DNA of 64,000 nucleotides from Pseudeuparius sepicola (GCA_963920635.1 OY987304.1:33914365-33978364), one strand, 5' to 3'. Counted from the stretch's first letter, positions 1-11,949 are shown. Notes: generated by a model not told the origin, from the letters alone. Made by a program: numbers and translations.

Positions 1-399
1 AATTTTACCGTGAAAAAGTGGGGCGTCAAAAGGAAATTTGAAAATTCATTTTCTCGGAAACTATGTCCGACCTCAAAACACTGAGGTCAGATTCGTGTTC
101 AGGGACCTCGAAAATAGGGGGGTAGCCAAAATTTCAAGAAAATCGGGCGGTGCATACACTATGCTCCATAATTACCATTTTTGAATACGCTTCTTCAATG
201 TTTGAATACGATTTTGCAGACTTCTAAGCTTCACAACTCACAACGCTTTCGGCTACGGCTTTTTCAACCTGTCCAAGTTCAATTTTTTGTTTTTTTTTAT
301 TGGGGACCTTCCCTACGACTCGTGCTCGATTTGGACAAATAAATTGGGCAACCTGGTAACTTACAAGGTATTGCACCTAAAAAGTAAGTATATTTTGTA
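1..399. other. Unassigned AT-rich sequence
   Basis: No gene is visible. A G-run followed by 'tagccaaaatttcaagaaaa' near 117-145 recurs near 1371-1402 and, inverted, near 44345-44392, so this is probably part of a dispersed repeat. Short open frames here have no recognisable protein features. Confidence 0.5.
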
Positions 400-472
400 A
401 AAATATAATGAAATTAACTAGCCATGAAAATTTAAAACCTTTAGCTAAACGTGGAATTTTTAAAGGTGCACG
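400..472. repeat. Dispersed repeat family A, left piece
   Basis: This stretch matches 48065-48134 almost base for base, including 'gccatgaaaatttaaaacct'. In the other copy the sequence continues without a break, whereas here it stops at 472 and resumes at 1805 because a hAT element has inserted. The last 8 bases (465-472, GGTGCACG) are the left target-site duplication. No coding content is seen. Confidence 0.8.
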
Positions 473-1796
473 CAGGGTTGGCACCTTTTCAATTTTAAAA
501 TACGGGACGTGACGGGCGTTCGGGGGGGGAGGGGGGCTACAAAATGTTTTACTGAAAAAGGCCAACGAAAAGGAATAAAAGAAAACCACTATTTTTTGTT
601 TTTGTTTTTTCTTGAAGATAACACAAAAACAAAACAAAACAAATTATGAAACTAAACTAAATAGATTCTTTAAAAAAAAAAGAAAAAACAGAACATTTTT
701 TGTTTTTTTTTCTTGAAGGGATAAACTTCCAAAAACAAATTATCATGGCTGGCTAATCACGACTAACCAAAAATAAATAAATCCTTTAAAAATAAAAAGA
801 AATCACAGAACATTTTTTGTGATATATCACATAACACACAAGAAATTGACATTTACGAAAATTGTAGTGTGGCGCCAATGAAGGCATGAAGGACTATAAT
901 TTAGTAAATTTTGTGTTCACATGTGAGTCGCGGCTTGGACTCTAGATGGTGGTGATTGTGTGAATGCCGTTCGCATGTAACATTTTTAATTTTTCACCTT
1001 AAATTTTGAAAATACGGGATTTACAGCGTCCCGTATGAATGTTTGCCGGGACACGGGACATTTTACTTAAGGAAGTGGCTATTTATACGTCCGACGGATA
1101 CAAACGTCAGTATACGTCTTGCGCTCTCATTGGTCGATTGAGTCACGTGACACATAACCTTACTTCTACCGTTCGATGGATTATGAATCGGCTTGTTTAC
1201 TAAGTCGATTGGATGATGTCCGAGATTATTCAGACCTTATCTTGTCTGATTTTGTATTGCGTATGCCCTACTTTTTCTGCGATGGGCGCTGCGGAATGAA
1301 AAATGAAGTGGTTATTTTATTATTTACAATGATGTAATCCACCCGACATTCGGCACCGCGCCGAATGTCGGGGGGTAGCCACAATTTCAAGAAAATCGGG
1401 GGTGGGTTACAACGCCGAACATCGCATTGGGCGAAAATACGGGGTACCTACCTAGTCAAAAATTCAAGAAAATCGGGGGTGGGTTACACCATTGGAAATT
1501 ATTACCACTTCTTTTTTCATACGGCAGCGTCTATCCCCCAAAAAGGAGCAGTGCATACGCTCCTTATTGCAAAGATGCTTGAGAAAAATGCAGTTCCGAC
1601 GTATCTAAATATTAGTTTACTTCGGCTTCGGACGTGTACGGAGTTAAATGCACGTCCAAAGAAGTCATGTGACTCAGCCCGCCAATGAGAGCGCAAGACG
1701 TATACTGACGTTTGTATCCGTCGGACGTATAAATAGCCACTTCCTTTACTTAAATACAGGACTGTCCCTTGAAATACGGGACGGGTGGCAACCCTG
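473..1796. mobile_element. Non-autonomous hAT-type element with 8-bp TSD
   Basis: The ends are CAGGGTTGGCA at the left and TGGCAACCCTG at the right, imperfect inverted repeats of the hAT type. They are flanked by an exact 8-bp direct repeat, GGTGCACG (465-472 and 1797-1804); 8 bp is the hAT target-site length. The copy of the same host repeat near 48130 has a single GGTGCACG and serves as the empty site. No transposase is seen, so it was mobilised in trans. A second element (1071-1744) sits inside it, which makes the original hAT about 640 bp. Confidence 0.85.
1071..1744. mobile_element. MULE-like MITE nested in the hAT element
   Basis: The terminal inverted repeats are long: the left end starts GGAAGTGGCTATTTATACGT and the right end is its mirror, with matching sequence for about 90 bp (1071-1160 against 1655-1744). 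A 9-bp direct repeat, TTTACTTAA, flanks it at 1062-1070 and 1745-1753; 9 bp with long TIRs suggests Mutator-like transposition. The interior (1161-1654) has no recognisable transposase and contains G-rich repeated segments. The superfamily is inferred from TSD length only. Confidence 0.75.
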
Positions 1797-1804
1797 GGTG
1801 CACG

Positions 1805-2726
1805 TAAAGTTTCACCAGTCGATTCTACAACACACCGTTGATTGAGGACCATCGACGAACACACGTAGTCTCCCTTTCAATGTCTTGTGTTAAAAGTGTT
1901 GTTCACAGACCTACAATAACCCAAAGCTTTATGAAAAATATATAAAAATGTAACATGTAACTTACCTTAGAATGTTTCTTGACTACAAAGTCAGCCCTTT
2001 TTATGGCCTGCACCCATTTTGCGCTCAAAACCGGATCCTTAGGAAAGGCAAAAACGGACACTTTTGGCTTTGGCTCGGTTAGGTTAGGCAATTTGGGCGT
2101 CGATTAATTCGTTCCTTCATCGACGAATTTGGGACACAACACTTCTCGGGCATGGCTGAGAAAACACAAGAAAACACCCATTTTGATATTATACATACAA
2201 TGAGAGACTTGCCTTGATGGCAAGTCTCTGTATACAACAAAACACACTTTCACTTCCTAACCTCCGTATTTAGGTATCCTTTATCTGATGGCTCAAACAT
2301 GAAATGTTTTTGATAGGCACACACTAATTATCACACTACTGTATCCACCAAATACACGTAATAACAATCACAGATTACCCAGTAACGATAATATAAGTGG
2401 AAATAAAAATAAGTAAACGAGGAAAACGAGGAACAGATACAGATCAAAAACAAAAACAGCTGGACGTCGTCGCGTCGGACGACAGTAGTTGTATGGCCTT
2501 GTCCATAGGTGGCGGTGCGCTGACCGCGTAGTTTTCTGCGCTCTTCCGTCGTTGATGGAGTGACCTTTTGCCCGAACCGTTGATTGAAGATTCCTTTCTC
2601 CATCGACCGACTCGAATGGTGGTTTCGGAATTTGGCGCCACCGTACGGACGCGTGTCGGTGAAATGTAAGAGAACGAGACAGAAACATTTAGTAACAAGT
2701 GGGAATGTGACAGACAGACCATAAGG
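1805..2726. repeat. Dispersed repeat family A, right piece
   Basis: It aligns with 48131-49050 of the tandem unit (for example 'caccagtcgattct', 'tcgacgaatttgggacacaa', and the end at 'gacagacagaccataag'). It includes several copies of a roughly 30-nt stem-loop motif (1836-1857, 2098-2125, 2578-2609) built from CGTYGAT and ATCGACG arms. No protein is recognised. The match stops at 2726, where LINE sequence begins. Family identity is unknown. Confidence 0.75.
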
Positions 2727-2775
2727 ATCATATTCGCATGCCACCCTAAGGGAGGATATCTTCCCCTTCTTCAAT

Positions 2776-5465
2776 CAACGATTCTGTCTAGTTTGCAGCG
2801 AATCCAACGCATTTACAAAACAAGCACCCCACACCAAGATCCCGTATCTTAATACAGATTGCACTAGAGCGTCGTAGATCAATTATTGCAGATTTTTTTT
2901 AAATAGAATTTCGCGAAGAGAATAAAAACGGTGATATAATTTTCTTATTCGGGCTATTAAAAACAATACATGCTCATCCCATCTAAAATGTGAATCTATT
3001 ATGACACCTAGATATTTTATTTTGTTAACCAGTTCAATGTTTGGACAATTACACCTAGGCGTTCTTCTACAATTTGGTTGATGAATCTGTAAAGTATCTC
3101 TTAAATGAATATTTGATTTTGTGAGGCTAAAAGTTATAAATTTAGTTTTTGAAATATTTAAGCTTAGAAGATTATAATTTAGCTATATTTGTAGATCCGC
3201 TTTATTGTATACCTCATTCCATGTATCTGCAGTATATATTATTGTTGTGTCATCTGCATATGAAATTATATGCCCAGTAGTATTTGTAATACGAGATAAA
3301 CTATTAATATACACAAGAAATAGCAATGGCCCTAATACTGTACCTTGAGGGACTCCTATGGAGACTTCAGAAATATCACTCAAGTGATTACCAATTTTCA
3401 CACATTGTTTCCTCGAAGACAAATAATTTTTTATTACATTATATGCCGGGCCTCTGACACCATACTTACATAGCTTATCGAGAAGCAATCCATGCGACAC
3501 GGTGTCGAATGCCTTGGCCAGGTCGAGGAACACTGCAAGACATCTTTGCGATCTCTCCAGCGCACTCGACACATTTTCCGCGAGGTTTAATATTGCTTTT
3601 TCTGTGTTCAAATTTTTTAGAAATCCATATTGCCTATCGGTAATTACGTTGTTGCATTCAAAAAATTGTAGGAGTCTATTCTTGATAGTATGTTCAAGGA
3701 TTTTTGCTAGATTATTGATTGTCGAGATTGGACGATAATTATTTAAATCGCAAGACTCACCAGATTTGAAAATAGGTGTGATGACCGAACTCTTTCCACT
3801 GTACAGGTATGATTCCAGTTTTATAAACCAAGTTTATTATGTGCGCTAAAGGTTTTGTTAAATAAAGGTGCATTGTCTTCAACAGCTGACACGAAATGCC
3901 ATCTGGACCCGGAGAGCAATGACTTTTAAGTTTTGAAATTATTTCAATCGATTCATTTTCTGTTACAGGCTTGAGATACAAAGATGGGCAGATATAAATA
4001 TCATTAAAAAAGTTTTGAGGTAATTTTCCACATGTCTTAATATTGTTTATCATATTTGACCCTACATTTGCAAAAAACCTGTTGAGTGCGTTAGCCTTAT
4101 CTTTGTTAGTGTTTAAAATAGTTCCACTGTCTCTAATTAATGTGTTTTCAAGAGTGTTACATTTTCTGTTATTATTTGTTACGTCATTAATTACTTTCCA
4201 AATTTTTTTACAATCTTTTTTTGCATCGATAAGTTTGTTCCTGTAAAATTGATTTTAAGTTATTTTGATTAAGTTATTCAATCTATTTCTATATATCCGA
4301 AATTCATTATGCCGTTCTTCAGAATAACTTCGTAATAATCCTTTTTTCATATTATCTCTTCTGTAAATATATGTTAAGAGTCCATTAAAAAATTTTAGTT
4401 ATCCAAGGTTTTATTTTATATTTTCTGTTGCTATGTATTTTATAAGAAGTAGTAGATTTTGCGATGTAATTTTTTAATTCTTGAATAAACATGTTATATG
4501 CTGTTTGCGCCTCATTCGAGTTAAATATCCCATCCCAAGTTTCACTTTGTAAATAAGTTTTTAAGTTACTCCAGTTAAGTTTGTTTAATTTGACACTTTT
4601 ATTCTTTTTTTCTAGACTACCGAGAGTTTTTTCTATTTGCGAAACATTCAATGCAACTGCATAGTGATCCGTCAGGTTTAGTTCTATAACCGCAGCAGTT
4701 AACTCAATATTACCACAGACTAACTATTTATTCTGTGATATTACCTAGATTATTAGACCGCCTTACAAAAATGTGGTCTATAATACTTGAGACATTTTCG
4801 GGTACACGGGTCGGTTTGTTAATATAAGATATGAAACCAGATTCAGATAACACATTTAAATATTTAGTAGCTGTTGGTGAAATATCCAGGATATTTACGT
4901 TGACATCACCCACAAATACCTCAATATTCTGGAAACTGATGCCTTTGAAGAATACATTTATTTCGTCTATGTAATTATTTTCGTTTGTCGAAGGTGGACG
5001 GTAAGTCGAGGTTATAGCGAACTGACAGCCATTTAAGTAAAGTACAGCTCGCAGCAGTTTGCTTTCAGAGATAGAAAAATCATAAACAACAACAAGCAAC
5101 AAATTCACTTAATTTCTAATAAACATAACCGAACCATCATTTTGATTAAATCGAGACTTATTATAATAACCCGTGAAGTTGGGTATGCTATAATCACTCA
5201 CCTCATCAATGTTCCAAGTTTCTGATAACACAATAACATTAATATTGTCAATAATTGTATCTAAGTAAACTAACTAATCAAAGTTTTTTCTAATACTACG
5301 AATGTTAAAATGAATAATCCCAAAATTATTCTCATTGCACGTCCCATCAAGCAGATCCACCCTGTAGTCCCGTATACTGTCAAATATATTAGTTTTTATG
5401 TTCTCTTGCCCATCTAAAAAATCTGGAAAATCGTTCATATTGTTAATGGGTATAATGAGAAACAA
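2776..5465 (-). pseudogene. LINE ORF2 pseudogene: endonuclease plus reverse transcriptase
   Basis: ORF2 would supply target-site endonuclease and reverse transcriptase. Endonuclease pieces lie at 5465-5274 (ending IIHFNIRS), about 5255-5110 (VLSETWN) and 5108-4728 (STYRPPS, then FVGDVNVN and IIDHIFV). The RT starts near 4000 with CSPGPDGIS and continues at 3611-3183 with FLDLAKAFDTVSHG, GVPQGTVLGPLLF and the catalytic YADDT. A thumb-like tail with KIKYLGVIID and RWDEHV is readable at about 3030-2960 in another frame. At least four frame changes or stops break it, so it is not functional. The start is inferred; no intact Met-to-stop frame exists. Confidence 0.85.
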
Positions 5466-5651
5466 TAATAAAAAAAATGTTACAAATTACTCGATCCAAC
5501 AATGCAAGCTATATCTACGAAAGGAAAAATATTATAATCGCATAAAACCCAGCCCCATAATTAATTTAACTAAAACATATCTACAGTGTACATGTACTTA
5601 AGCAATAATAATATTTTAACAATGTTGAAACACTAAAATAGCATTAATAAG

Positions 5652-6368
5652 TTATTCTTTAAATACGTTTAGAAAATCACATTCGGTTTTTATAATATTT
5701 ATCTTATTATTATAGGAAACATATATGATTCCAGAGTCTGTCCAAACGTTTCTTATTGATGTCTTTTCAACTGATTTATTATAAAGGTCCAACCTACTTG
5801 TCGACAGGTCTTCTCGAATAACAATCCCAGTGCCTTTGAGAGATTTTTTCTTGTGATACATTTCTTGTTTTTTCTCAAACGATTTTAGCTTTAAAAAAAT
5901 ACCTCGGTGTTTTTTCGCATTTGTTTTTCCAATTCTGTAGCAACATTCGATTTCTGCCTTCGATATGACCATTTCCATTTTCTTGTTTAGCACTTCAATA
6001 ATCTTTTCACTTGTATTTTCTTTAGAGTCTTCTTTGAGATTAAAGATTCTAAGATTATTCCGCTTTAAGTTTTGTTCCATAGAATCAACTTTTTTTATTA
6101 ATCCATTCCATTCATTCCAAATACCACCAATTGAGTTCTCCACAGTAATTATCTTTTCATTTTGGGTTTCATAATTGAATTTGATCTGCCTTTTGATGTC
6201 CAAAATGTCTTGCTCAAGTTGTAATAATTTATTTTCAAGCGTATTTGTGACGGCCTCCGCCACGTTATCGGCGATAGTTTTTATTACTGCAGGTTCCTTT
6301 AACTGTTGGTTTATGGTACTACTTACTGCCTTTTTAATTTCTTCAGTTAATTTTCTTGTGAGTACCAT
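5652..6368 (-). CDS. LINE ORF1 protein (coiled coil plus RRM-like)
   Basis: A 238-residue intact frame, probably the nucleic-acid chaperone that coats LINE RNA. Residues 1-75 are rich in Lys, Glu and Leu with heptad-like spacing (VAEAVTNTLENKLLQLEQDI), suggesting a trimerising coiled coil. Around 105-180, NLRIFNLKED followed by CCYRIGK and GIFLKLKS resembles the RRM-like segment of L1-type ORF1 proteins. The basic tail has KGTGIVIREDLS. No CCHC knuckles are seen. It starts at ATG 6368 and ends 187 bp before ORF2. It remains open although ORF2 is broken, which could reflect chance or short length. Confidence is in the type of protein, not in activity. Confidence 0.75.
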   Translation of the reverse strand: MVLTRKLTEEIKKAVSSTINQQLKEPAVIKTIADNVAEAVTNTLENKLLQLEQDILDIKRQIKFNYETQNEKIITVENSIGGIWNEWNGLIKKVDSMEQNLKRNNLRIFNLKEDSKENTSEKIIEVLNKKMEMVISKAEIECCYRIGKTNAKKHRGIFLKLKSFEKKQEMYHKKKSLKGTGIVIREDLSTSRLDLYNKSVEKTSIRNVWTDSGIIYVSYNNKINIIKTECDFLNVFKE

Positions 6369-6475
6369 GATAAGAGAATATCACTAATTATTGTTCGCTT
6401 ATAAATATATACTATGTTGAAATAACTGTACACTGCTATTAATTATTTAGTTAGTGGAGCGAAAGGAGTATAAAA

Positions 6476-7406
6476 TAGGAATTTTAAAGACATATGGCGA
6501 GTCAAGTGTGCCATGGAATCCCTTCAAAACAGTTGAATGGTCAATAGGACCACTCAAAATGTTGGTGTGAAAAGATTTACTACAAAAATATACAGGGCAT
6601 TTTTCTCTGAGCCATCTCAAAATTCTGAAATTGTATGAAACTTATACGGATCAAGAGTGCTCTGGAATCATTGAGAAAATATTGATAATCAGAAAAGTAA
6701 TGTATTTCTGTACAAAATGATAACTAACAAATAAAAGCAATTAAAATTATTGGACCTTTCTCAACAAAGTCGCTGTCGAAGATGATACATTTTCTGTGCG
6801 TTTCCTGTTGTAGCACACCAGCCACCTTAACTGATATGGACTTACTGACTGGCAGGCTTCTGTATTTTTTAGATTTAGTTCGTTTATAGTGTGTGGAGCG
6901 GTTTTGATATACTCGATTTTTGACCCGTATGAAGTTCCAAAAATTTTGTAATTTGAGATGGCACAGATAAGAACACTCTGTATATTTTGTATTGGACCTT
7001 TGCACACCAACACTTTGAGTGGTTTTATTGACCATTCAACTGATTTGAGGGGATTCCATGGCATACTTGACTTCGCAGATGCTTTTAAAATTCGTATTTT
7101 GCTCAAATTTGACACCCTTCAGAATGGAACTCCCTGTATATTTTTTATTCAAATTTGGTATGTGGGGGTTTTGGGGCGTTTTGATTAACGCTGTGGGGTC
7201 AGATTTTAAATAAAAAAATCGCTAAATGGTTTTCGTGAAAATTGAGGGCATAAAAAAATCGCAGCCGGTGCTGCATTAGCATTGAAATGGCAGGAAGGTC
7301 AAAAGAAGCGTCTTTTGAAGGCCTTTCAAACAAAAAAAAGTTTAGGCAATTGTCTCCAAAAATGAAGATTTTACGGATTTGTACAGTTTTAAAGTTGGAC
7401 ACCCTG
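6476..7406. mobile_element. Foldback element, left-truncated copy
   Basis: Sequence from 'ggaattttaaagacat' to 'gttggacaccctg' is homologous to 32440-33309, so this is a second copy of that foldback lacking most of its left arm. It keeps the right end ACACCCTG followed by TA at 7407-7408. About 70 bp at 6671-6742 have no counterpart in the other copy. Short open frames here are products of the arms and are not genes. Confidence 0.8.
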
Positions 7407-7408
7407 TA

Positions 7409-9722
7409 TAGATTGATGCATTCCACGATTTATTTATTAAGAAAAATTTGCCTAGTTACATTTTGTCTGGGGAGGACACATCGAACTAGTGGACGACGAA
7501 AGCGAAAAAAAAAAAGGGAAATGGAGTGCAAAAATAGTTAGCGACGCTTCGAACGTCGCTATATTAAAAGATTCATCCAGATTATTTCTTGTGATTTTCT
7601 AGAGCTTTATTATTAGGTTTGAAAAATATGAGAAATGTCACATGCAAGAACTAGTGGCTGTGTAAGATATTCTAAATTTTGGGACAGCAAACATATATTT
7701 TTAAGTTTACGTAAGTGACATTTGACCTTATACCTAGTTGACTAAGATTACCAAAACGTTCTGAAACTTTTCAGCTCAGAAAAAATATACGAAGGGAGAC
7801 ACTTCTGACATTCTCCAGCTCCCTTGTTGATGTATTTATTTCCTTGGAGAACAAACACCGGAGCGCAAATCTAAAAAGAAAACAACAGGGACTTTTGTTT
7901 GCCCAATCAGCTCCCAATAAGCGTCAAAGTACCTGGAATGCCTTTTTGTATTTGCCGGGGAACAACAAACGTATTCAGATGTGTTTTTTTTCCTGCGAAA
8001 GGCTAGACCGAACTCGAGATCAAACTAATATGTGTTATGCCTTCCACAAGAATATGAAATAGCAGACTCGATATTTTTTGCTGAACAATCCCACAATGCA
8101 CCGGGTGGCTCCAAATATAGCGCGCTTATTGTCAGAATTTAAAACTAAAAGATAACTTACCTAAGCTATTACACCAAAGCTAAATAATTGTAAAATAATT
8201 ACCTATTATTTTACATAGCACAGGAAGGGTACGGTTTTTCCTTTTATCTTATAACCGATCGGCTTTCTTTTCATAAAGGTTTCATTATAATATAGAAACT
8301 GTCGCTCAAGTCAAGCAGCGTTGACTGACGTCAAGTGCGTCTTGAAACATGGACAAAATAAGTGAAAATGTATTTCCATCATTCTATTTTGACGATCTGT
8401 GTGCTATTTGCGCAACATCCTTATAGCTTAGCGTATTTATTCCAATGATTCTACCTTTTCTGCTTTCATTATTAATTTTTTATGTACCAAACCTGTAACT
8501 AAATCTACGTAAACTTTTTCGTGTTGTTTCTCATAACTACCTTGATTTTTTCAATTATTTTTCAGAGCGTTTTAATGTATTTTAATTATGTTTCAAGGCA
8601 CATTTGACATCTTATGCGATAAACTGCTTGGTTGGTGACAGATTATGTTGTAATGAAACGTTTATACAAAGAAAACCGATCAGGATATTTCAATGAAATT
8701 TTGTGTACCTACAGATGAAATACCCCGAAATGACGGCATGGAGTCAGATAGTCAATAAAAAAATATCTAATATGGTATTCTTATTCTGAAAATTGATAAT
8801 TTTAAAAATCATAGCTCACCATGGAATAGAGTGTCTGTGAGATATCTTCCCTTATAGGTCAACCTAAAAAATACCGAATTTTTTACAAGCTAACCTGGAT
8901 ACACTGTATACCTAAAATGGGTACCTACTCTGTACTAGCCTATATACATGCTTTAAGAGAATAACTATTGCTATTATCAATGTAATCGTAGATACTTTCA
9001 GCAGTTTAATAACTTGCTCCTAATAGTTAAAGCCCCGTCGTAAAAACAAAAATAAATTTGGAAAGATAAACTAGAGATTATTATAATATGCACAGCCCCA
9101 ACAAGATCCGTACATCAGAATAATTATTTTCCTCTTATTTTCTTTCTATTGTTATTCCCCGAATAGGACTCACAATAAAGGGCTGGAATTTTCCCGGGAA
9201 AAATGCAGAGACAAAGATTGTTCGGAAATTAATGGTGGATAGGGTAAATTTCCTGCAAACACAAGAGGATTTACCTACAGTAAAAGTACTTGAAATTTGT
9301 TAATTTTAGTTTCTTACAATTGAAGGCATGATCCTCCATCCCTAATTAATTTTGTTTATTCAACAAGTTGAACAATATCAATTAAATCAGAATTCCATAA
9401 AACAAAAACGGCATCATCTACATATTCGACAGTTACCTAGGCAAACCCCGATTTCTTTATTTAAATAAATTTTATAAATAAATAATTGAACAGATAAGCA
9501 ATCAGTAAGTTGTTGCCGATCGATTCTGACTAGAAAGCGGTACGGCTAGCATTAATTAAACGGTTATGTAAACGATCTAGCTGCGACTGAAATATTCGGG
9601 TTGTTTATGAAAGCAGTCTACGATATATTCACCGCTCGGAAGTAAAATCTTAAGTTGAATCTTATCTACCGGTCTTCCGGTCTCTCCTCTTGCAGTGCCA
9701 GAGGCCTCTTTTATATCCGACT
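7409..9722. other. Unassigned AT-rich sequence
   Basis: No coding region, RNA gene or complete mobile element recognised. A short segment at 7440-7475 ('ttgcctagttacattttgtc') resembles 15090-15120, so part is repetitive. The open frame at 7844-8062 has no recognisable domain. Confidence 0.5.
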
Positions 9723-10065
9723 ACCAGGGGCCTATAACACAATGCTTACAACTGTAACAAGTTTACAAGTTATTAGTAATTCGCTTATACCTACAAGTAC
9801 CTCAATTTTCTGTAACACAATATTATTTTCTACACTTGTACTTATCAGTAAAATATTCTACACTTGTACATGTAGTTGCTACTGGAGATATCACGTGGTT
9901 TTGTTTAGATCGGACGTTCTTGGCGTAAAGGCCGTGGTAATTCCTTCTAAGTATCTTTTTTGTCGCAATTATGTAGGTACATACATATGATATCGCTATA
10001 TAACGTGTTTTAACGTGTTTTTTCCGCGTTGGTAGTGAACTTAAAGAAAAATAGTATAGGTAGCT

Positions 10066-10296
10066 ATGGCTGGAAGACAAGTAACCATTGAGAGAAAGTT
10101 GCATTTTTTACAAAAGGTTAAAGAAAACAAAGAAATTCTATTCGGTGCCTTTTCCGATAGATTGAAAAAAACAGACAAAGTTGAGAAATGGAAAGAACTG
10201 GCAAATTTAGCAAAGAGTGTTTGTTTAATACCTTCCGATAAAGATTGGACATATGCCAGAGACACACTATGGCAAAATATGAAAAAAACTACAATG
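10066..10296 (+). pseudogene. Harbinger SANT/Myb-like DNA-binding protein, first exon only
   Basis: The 77-codon exon starts at ATG 10066 (MAGRQVTIERKLHFLQKVKE) and is rich in Lys, Glu and aromatic residues. The spacing of aromatics in KVEKWKELANLAKS and DKDWTYARDTLWQNMKK is that of a Myb/SANT-like helix bundle, the accessory DNA-binding protein that partners the Harbinger transposase. A strong splice donor, ATG|GTAAGTAT, follows at 10297, so the open frame beyond it is probably intron. Downstream exons are absent because of the internal deletion. The family assignment rests mainly on context inside Harbinger TIRs. Confidence 0.6.
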
Positions 10297-10408
10297 GTAA
10301 GTATAAGAACGTATTATTTGCAACTTGTGAATATTTTTTCTACCCGTATATTTAGATTGTATTTATATTTACGGCTATATATTTTATAAAAAGTTAAATC
10401 ACGGGTAT

Positions 10409-10927
10409 TCAGCCATTCATTGAATGCTTCCCATGTCGGTCAACGTAAGCGGGTTCGTTAATCGTGGGAGCATCGATATTTATGAGGGTTCCATCTACAG
10501 CTCCACAAACTTCAGGAAATCCTGCCAAATTATGAAAGCGTTCCACCACGTTCCATGTATTGGCGGGCCATCGAATTACTGCATCAAATTTTAGTTCGTT
10601 TACGGCAGTAACAACTTCATGGACACATCTGCAGACAGTCATCTTTGACACTCCATGCATGTCACATACCCCATGGTACTGCCCTCCGTTTCCAAACCAG
10701 TGCACAGCAATAAGTAGCTTCTGTAATGGCGACAAGCCATACCATCGAATCGTTTGATTAGCGATTGCCGGGCCTATATCTTGAAGAAGAGTTTCACACT
10801 GTTCTCGATTAACTCTGAACCTTTCCACAAATTCCCCGTCTGTCAGTATCAAAAAATTAATTCTCTCCCGATACCGATACACTGCAGGAGCATTTTCGTT
10901 GTCACTTTCAGAGTCACTTGACCACAT
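10409..10927 (-). pseudogene. PIF/Harbinger transposase (HARBI1-like), C-terminally truncated
   Basis: The 172 residues start at ATG 10927. The N-terminal half contains FRVNREQCETLLQDI and LSPLQKLLIAVHWFGNG, the helical region before the nuclease fold in HARBI1-type DDE_Tnp_4 proteins, then a helix-turn-helix-like GVSKMTVCRCVHEV. FPEVCGAVDGTLINI at about 137-151 holds the first catalytic Asp (the D of VDGT). The frame ends at HGKHSMNG, so the second Asp and the Glu of the DDE triad are missing. The full-length family is about 350 residues, so this copy cannot transpose alone. Confidence 0.85.
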
Positions 10928-11214
10928 ATTGATAGTAAAATGAATACGTTCACAGTGAAATACTTCACTATACTGAATCTATTCAACGTTCCAGTTAGGT
11001 AGAAAATTATTTACAATTGTTCATAATTCCGTAACACAACAGTACAAGTGTGGTCGTTGTGTTATGGAAAGAAACTACAAGTGTACAGAAAGTTCAGTAA
11101 TTACAAGTGCCCCGCTAGCTACTACAAGTATCTTTGTGTTACGGAATATCTACACTTGTATAATTTATTTATACACTTGTTGGACTTGTAGTGTTTGTGT
11201 TATAGGCCCCTGGT

Positions 11215-11949
11215 CTTGCGGAAGCAACGGTGGTACCTACTCGGAGCATGGCCGACGCGGCCAGAGATAGTTCCATCCTCCATTGGTCCACGGTGGCGTT
11301 GTGGCTGTATCGGGCGTGTCCCATTTATCCACTTTCCCTTCGGAAATAAACTTATTGAACGCAATAAAATAAAGCCGGTCGGTTTACGGCGCGCAAAAAA
11401 GATATAATTCGGTTAAACAGAAAATAAAATTCTGGAAGTCTAGTATATCTAGAATTCTTATTCAGCACGGTCTCAAACCCAAGTGTATCAATTATTTTAG
11501 ATTAGATATAAATTAAAATTTAATTTTGAAAAATCACACAAAATACAGTGAAAGTCCCATCAAAATATAGGCACTACAAAAAAAAGATAATAATAATTAT
11601 TATTATTGTTTTTTGTTAAAAATACACTTTGGATTGAGACTGTGCTAAATAAGAATTCTTTACCGGTTTTTGTCTAATAGTACTTACCTATCTACCTCTG
11701 GATTTTTTGTTTAATTTCCACTATAGTTTAATTTAAAACTGGGATCCAATCCACAGTTATCTACAATAACAGATTATTTGCCTAATACACCTAACGGAAA
11801 TTAACAAATTTCATCATCATGCCTTCCATTGTAAGAAACTGTTAAAATGAAATATATTCTTACAAGGGAGATCAAATAGTGAAATCCCAATTTTTAATAA
11901 ATGATTTTTTCGTCAAATTTTATTTTTTTACGAAATACCATGTATGTGC
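11215..11949. other. Unassigned sequence between Harbinger and MULE
   Basis: AT-rich with short simple repeats (ATT runs near 11590-11605). No protein, RNA or element ends recognised. The last 8 bases (GTATGTGC, 11942-11949) are the left TSD of the MULE. Confidence 0.5.

Larger units (their letters stand above)
2727..6475 (-). mobile_element. Non-LTR retrotransposon (LINE, CR1/L2/Daphne-like), decayed
   Basis: Read on the minus strand this is a two-ORF LINE: ORF1 at 6368-5652, then endonuclease and reverse transcriptase in several frames down to about 2776. The order ORF1, endonuclease, RT fits the jockey/CR1 supergroup. The 3' end is lost or joins family A at about 2726, and no poly(A) tail was identified. 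The 5' boundary lies between 6369 and 6475, where a foldback copy begins. Edges are approximate and the clade is uncertain. Confidence 0.8.
9723..11214. mobile_element. PIF/Harbinger deletion derivative
   Basis: Perfect 20-bp terminal inverted repeats, ACCAGGGGCCTATAACACAA at 9723-9742 and its mirror at 11195-11214, enclose the two genes typical of PIF/Harbinger: a SANT/Myb-like DNA-binding protein (plus strand, left) and a DDE transposase (minus strand, right). They converge, and the 3' parts of both are missing between about 10300 and 10409, as expected of a single internal deletion. I could not settle a 3-bp TSD. It is non-autonomous in its present form. Confidence 0.85.

Noticed and set aside
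2331..2774. Minus-strand open frames of 95-147 codons
   Set aside because: They cross the family A/LINE junction, overlap each other in three frames and lack any domain.
9720..11217. 3-bp TSD for the Harbinger
   Set aside because: The bases next to the TIRs do not form a clear direct repeat with any choice of boundary I tried.
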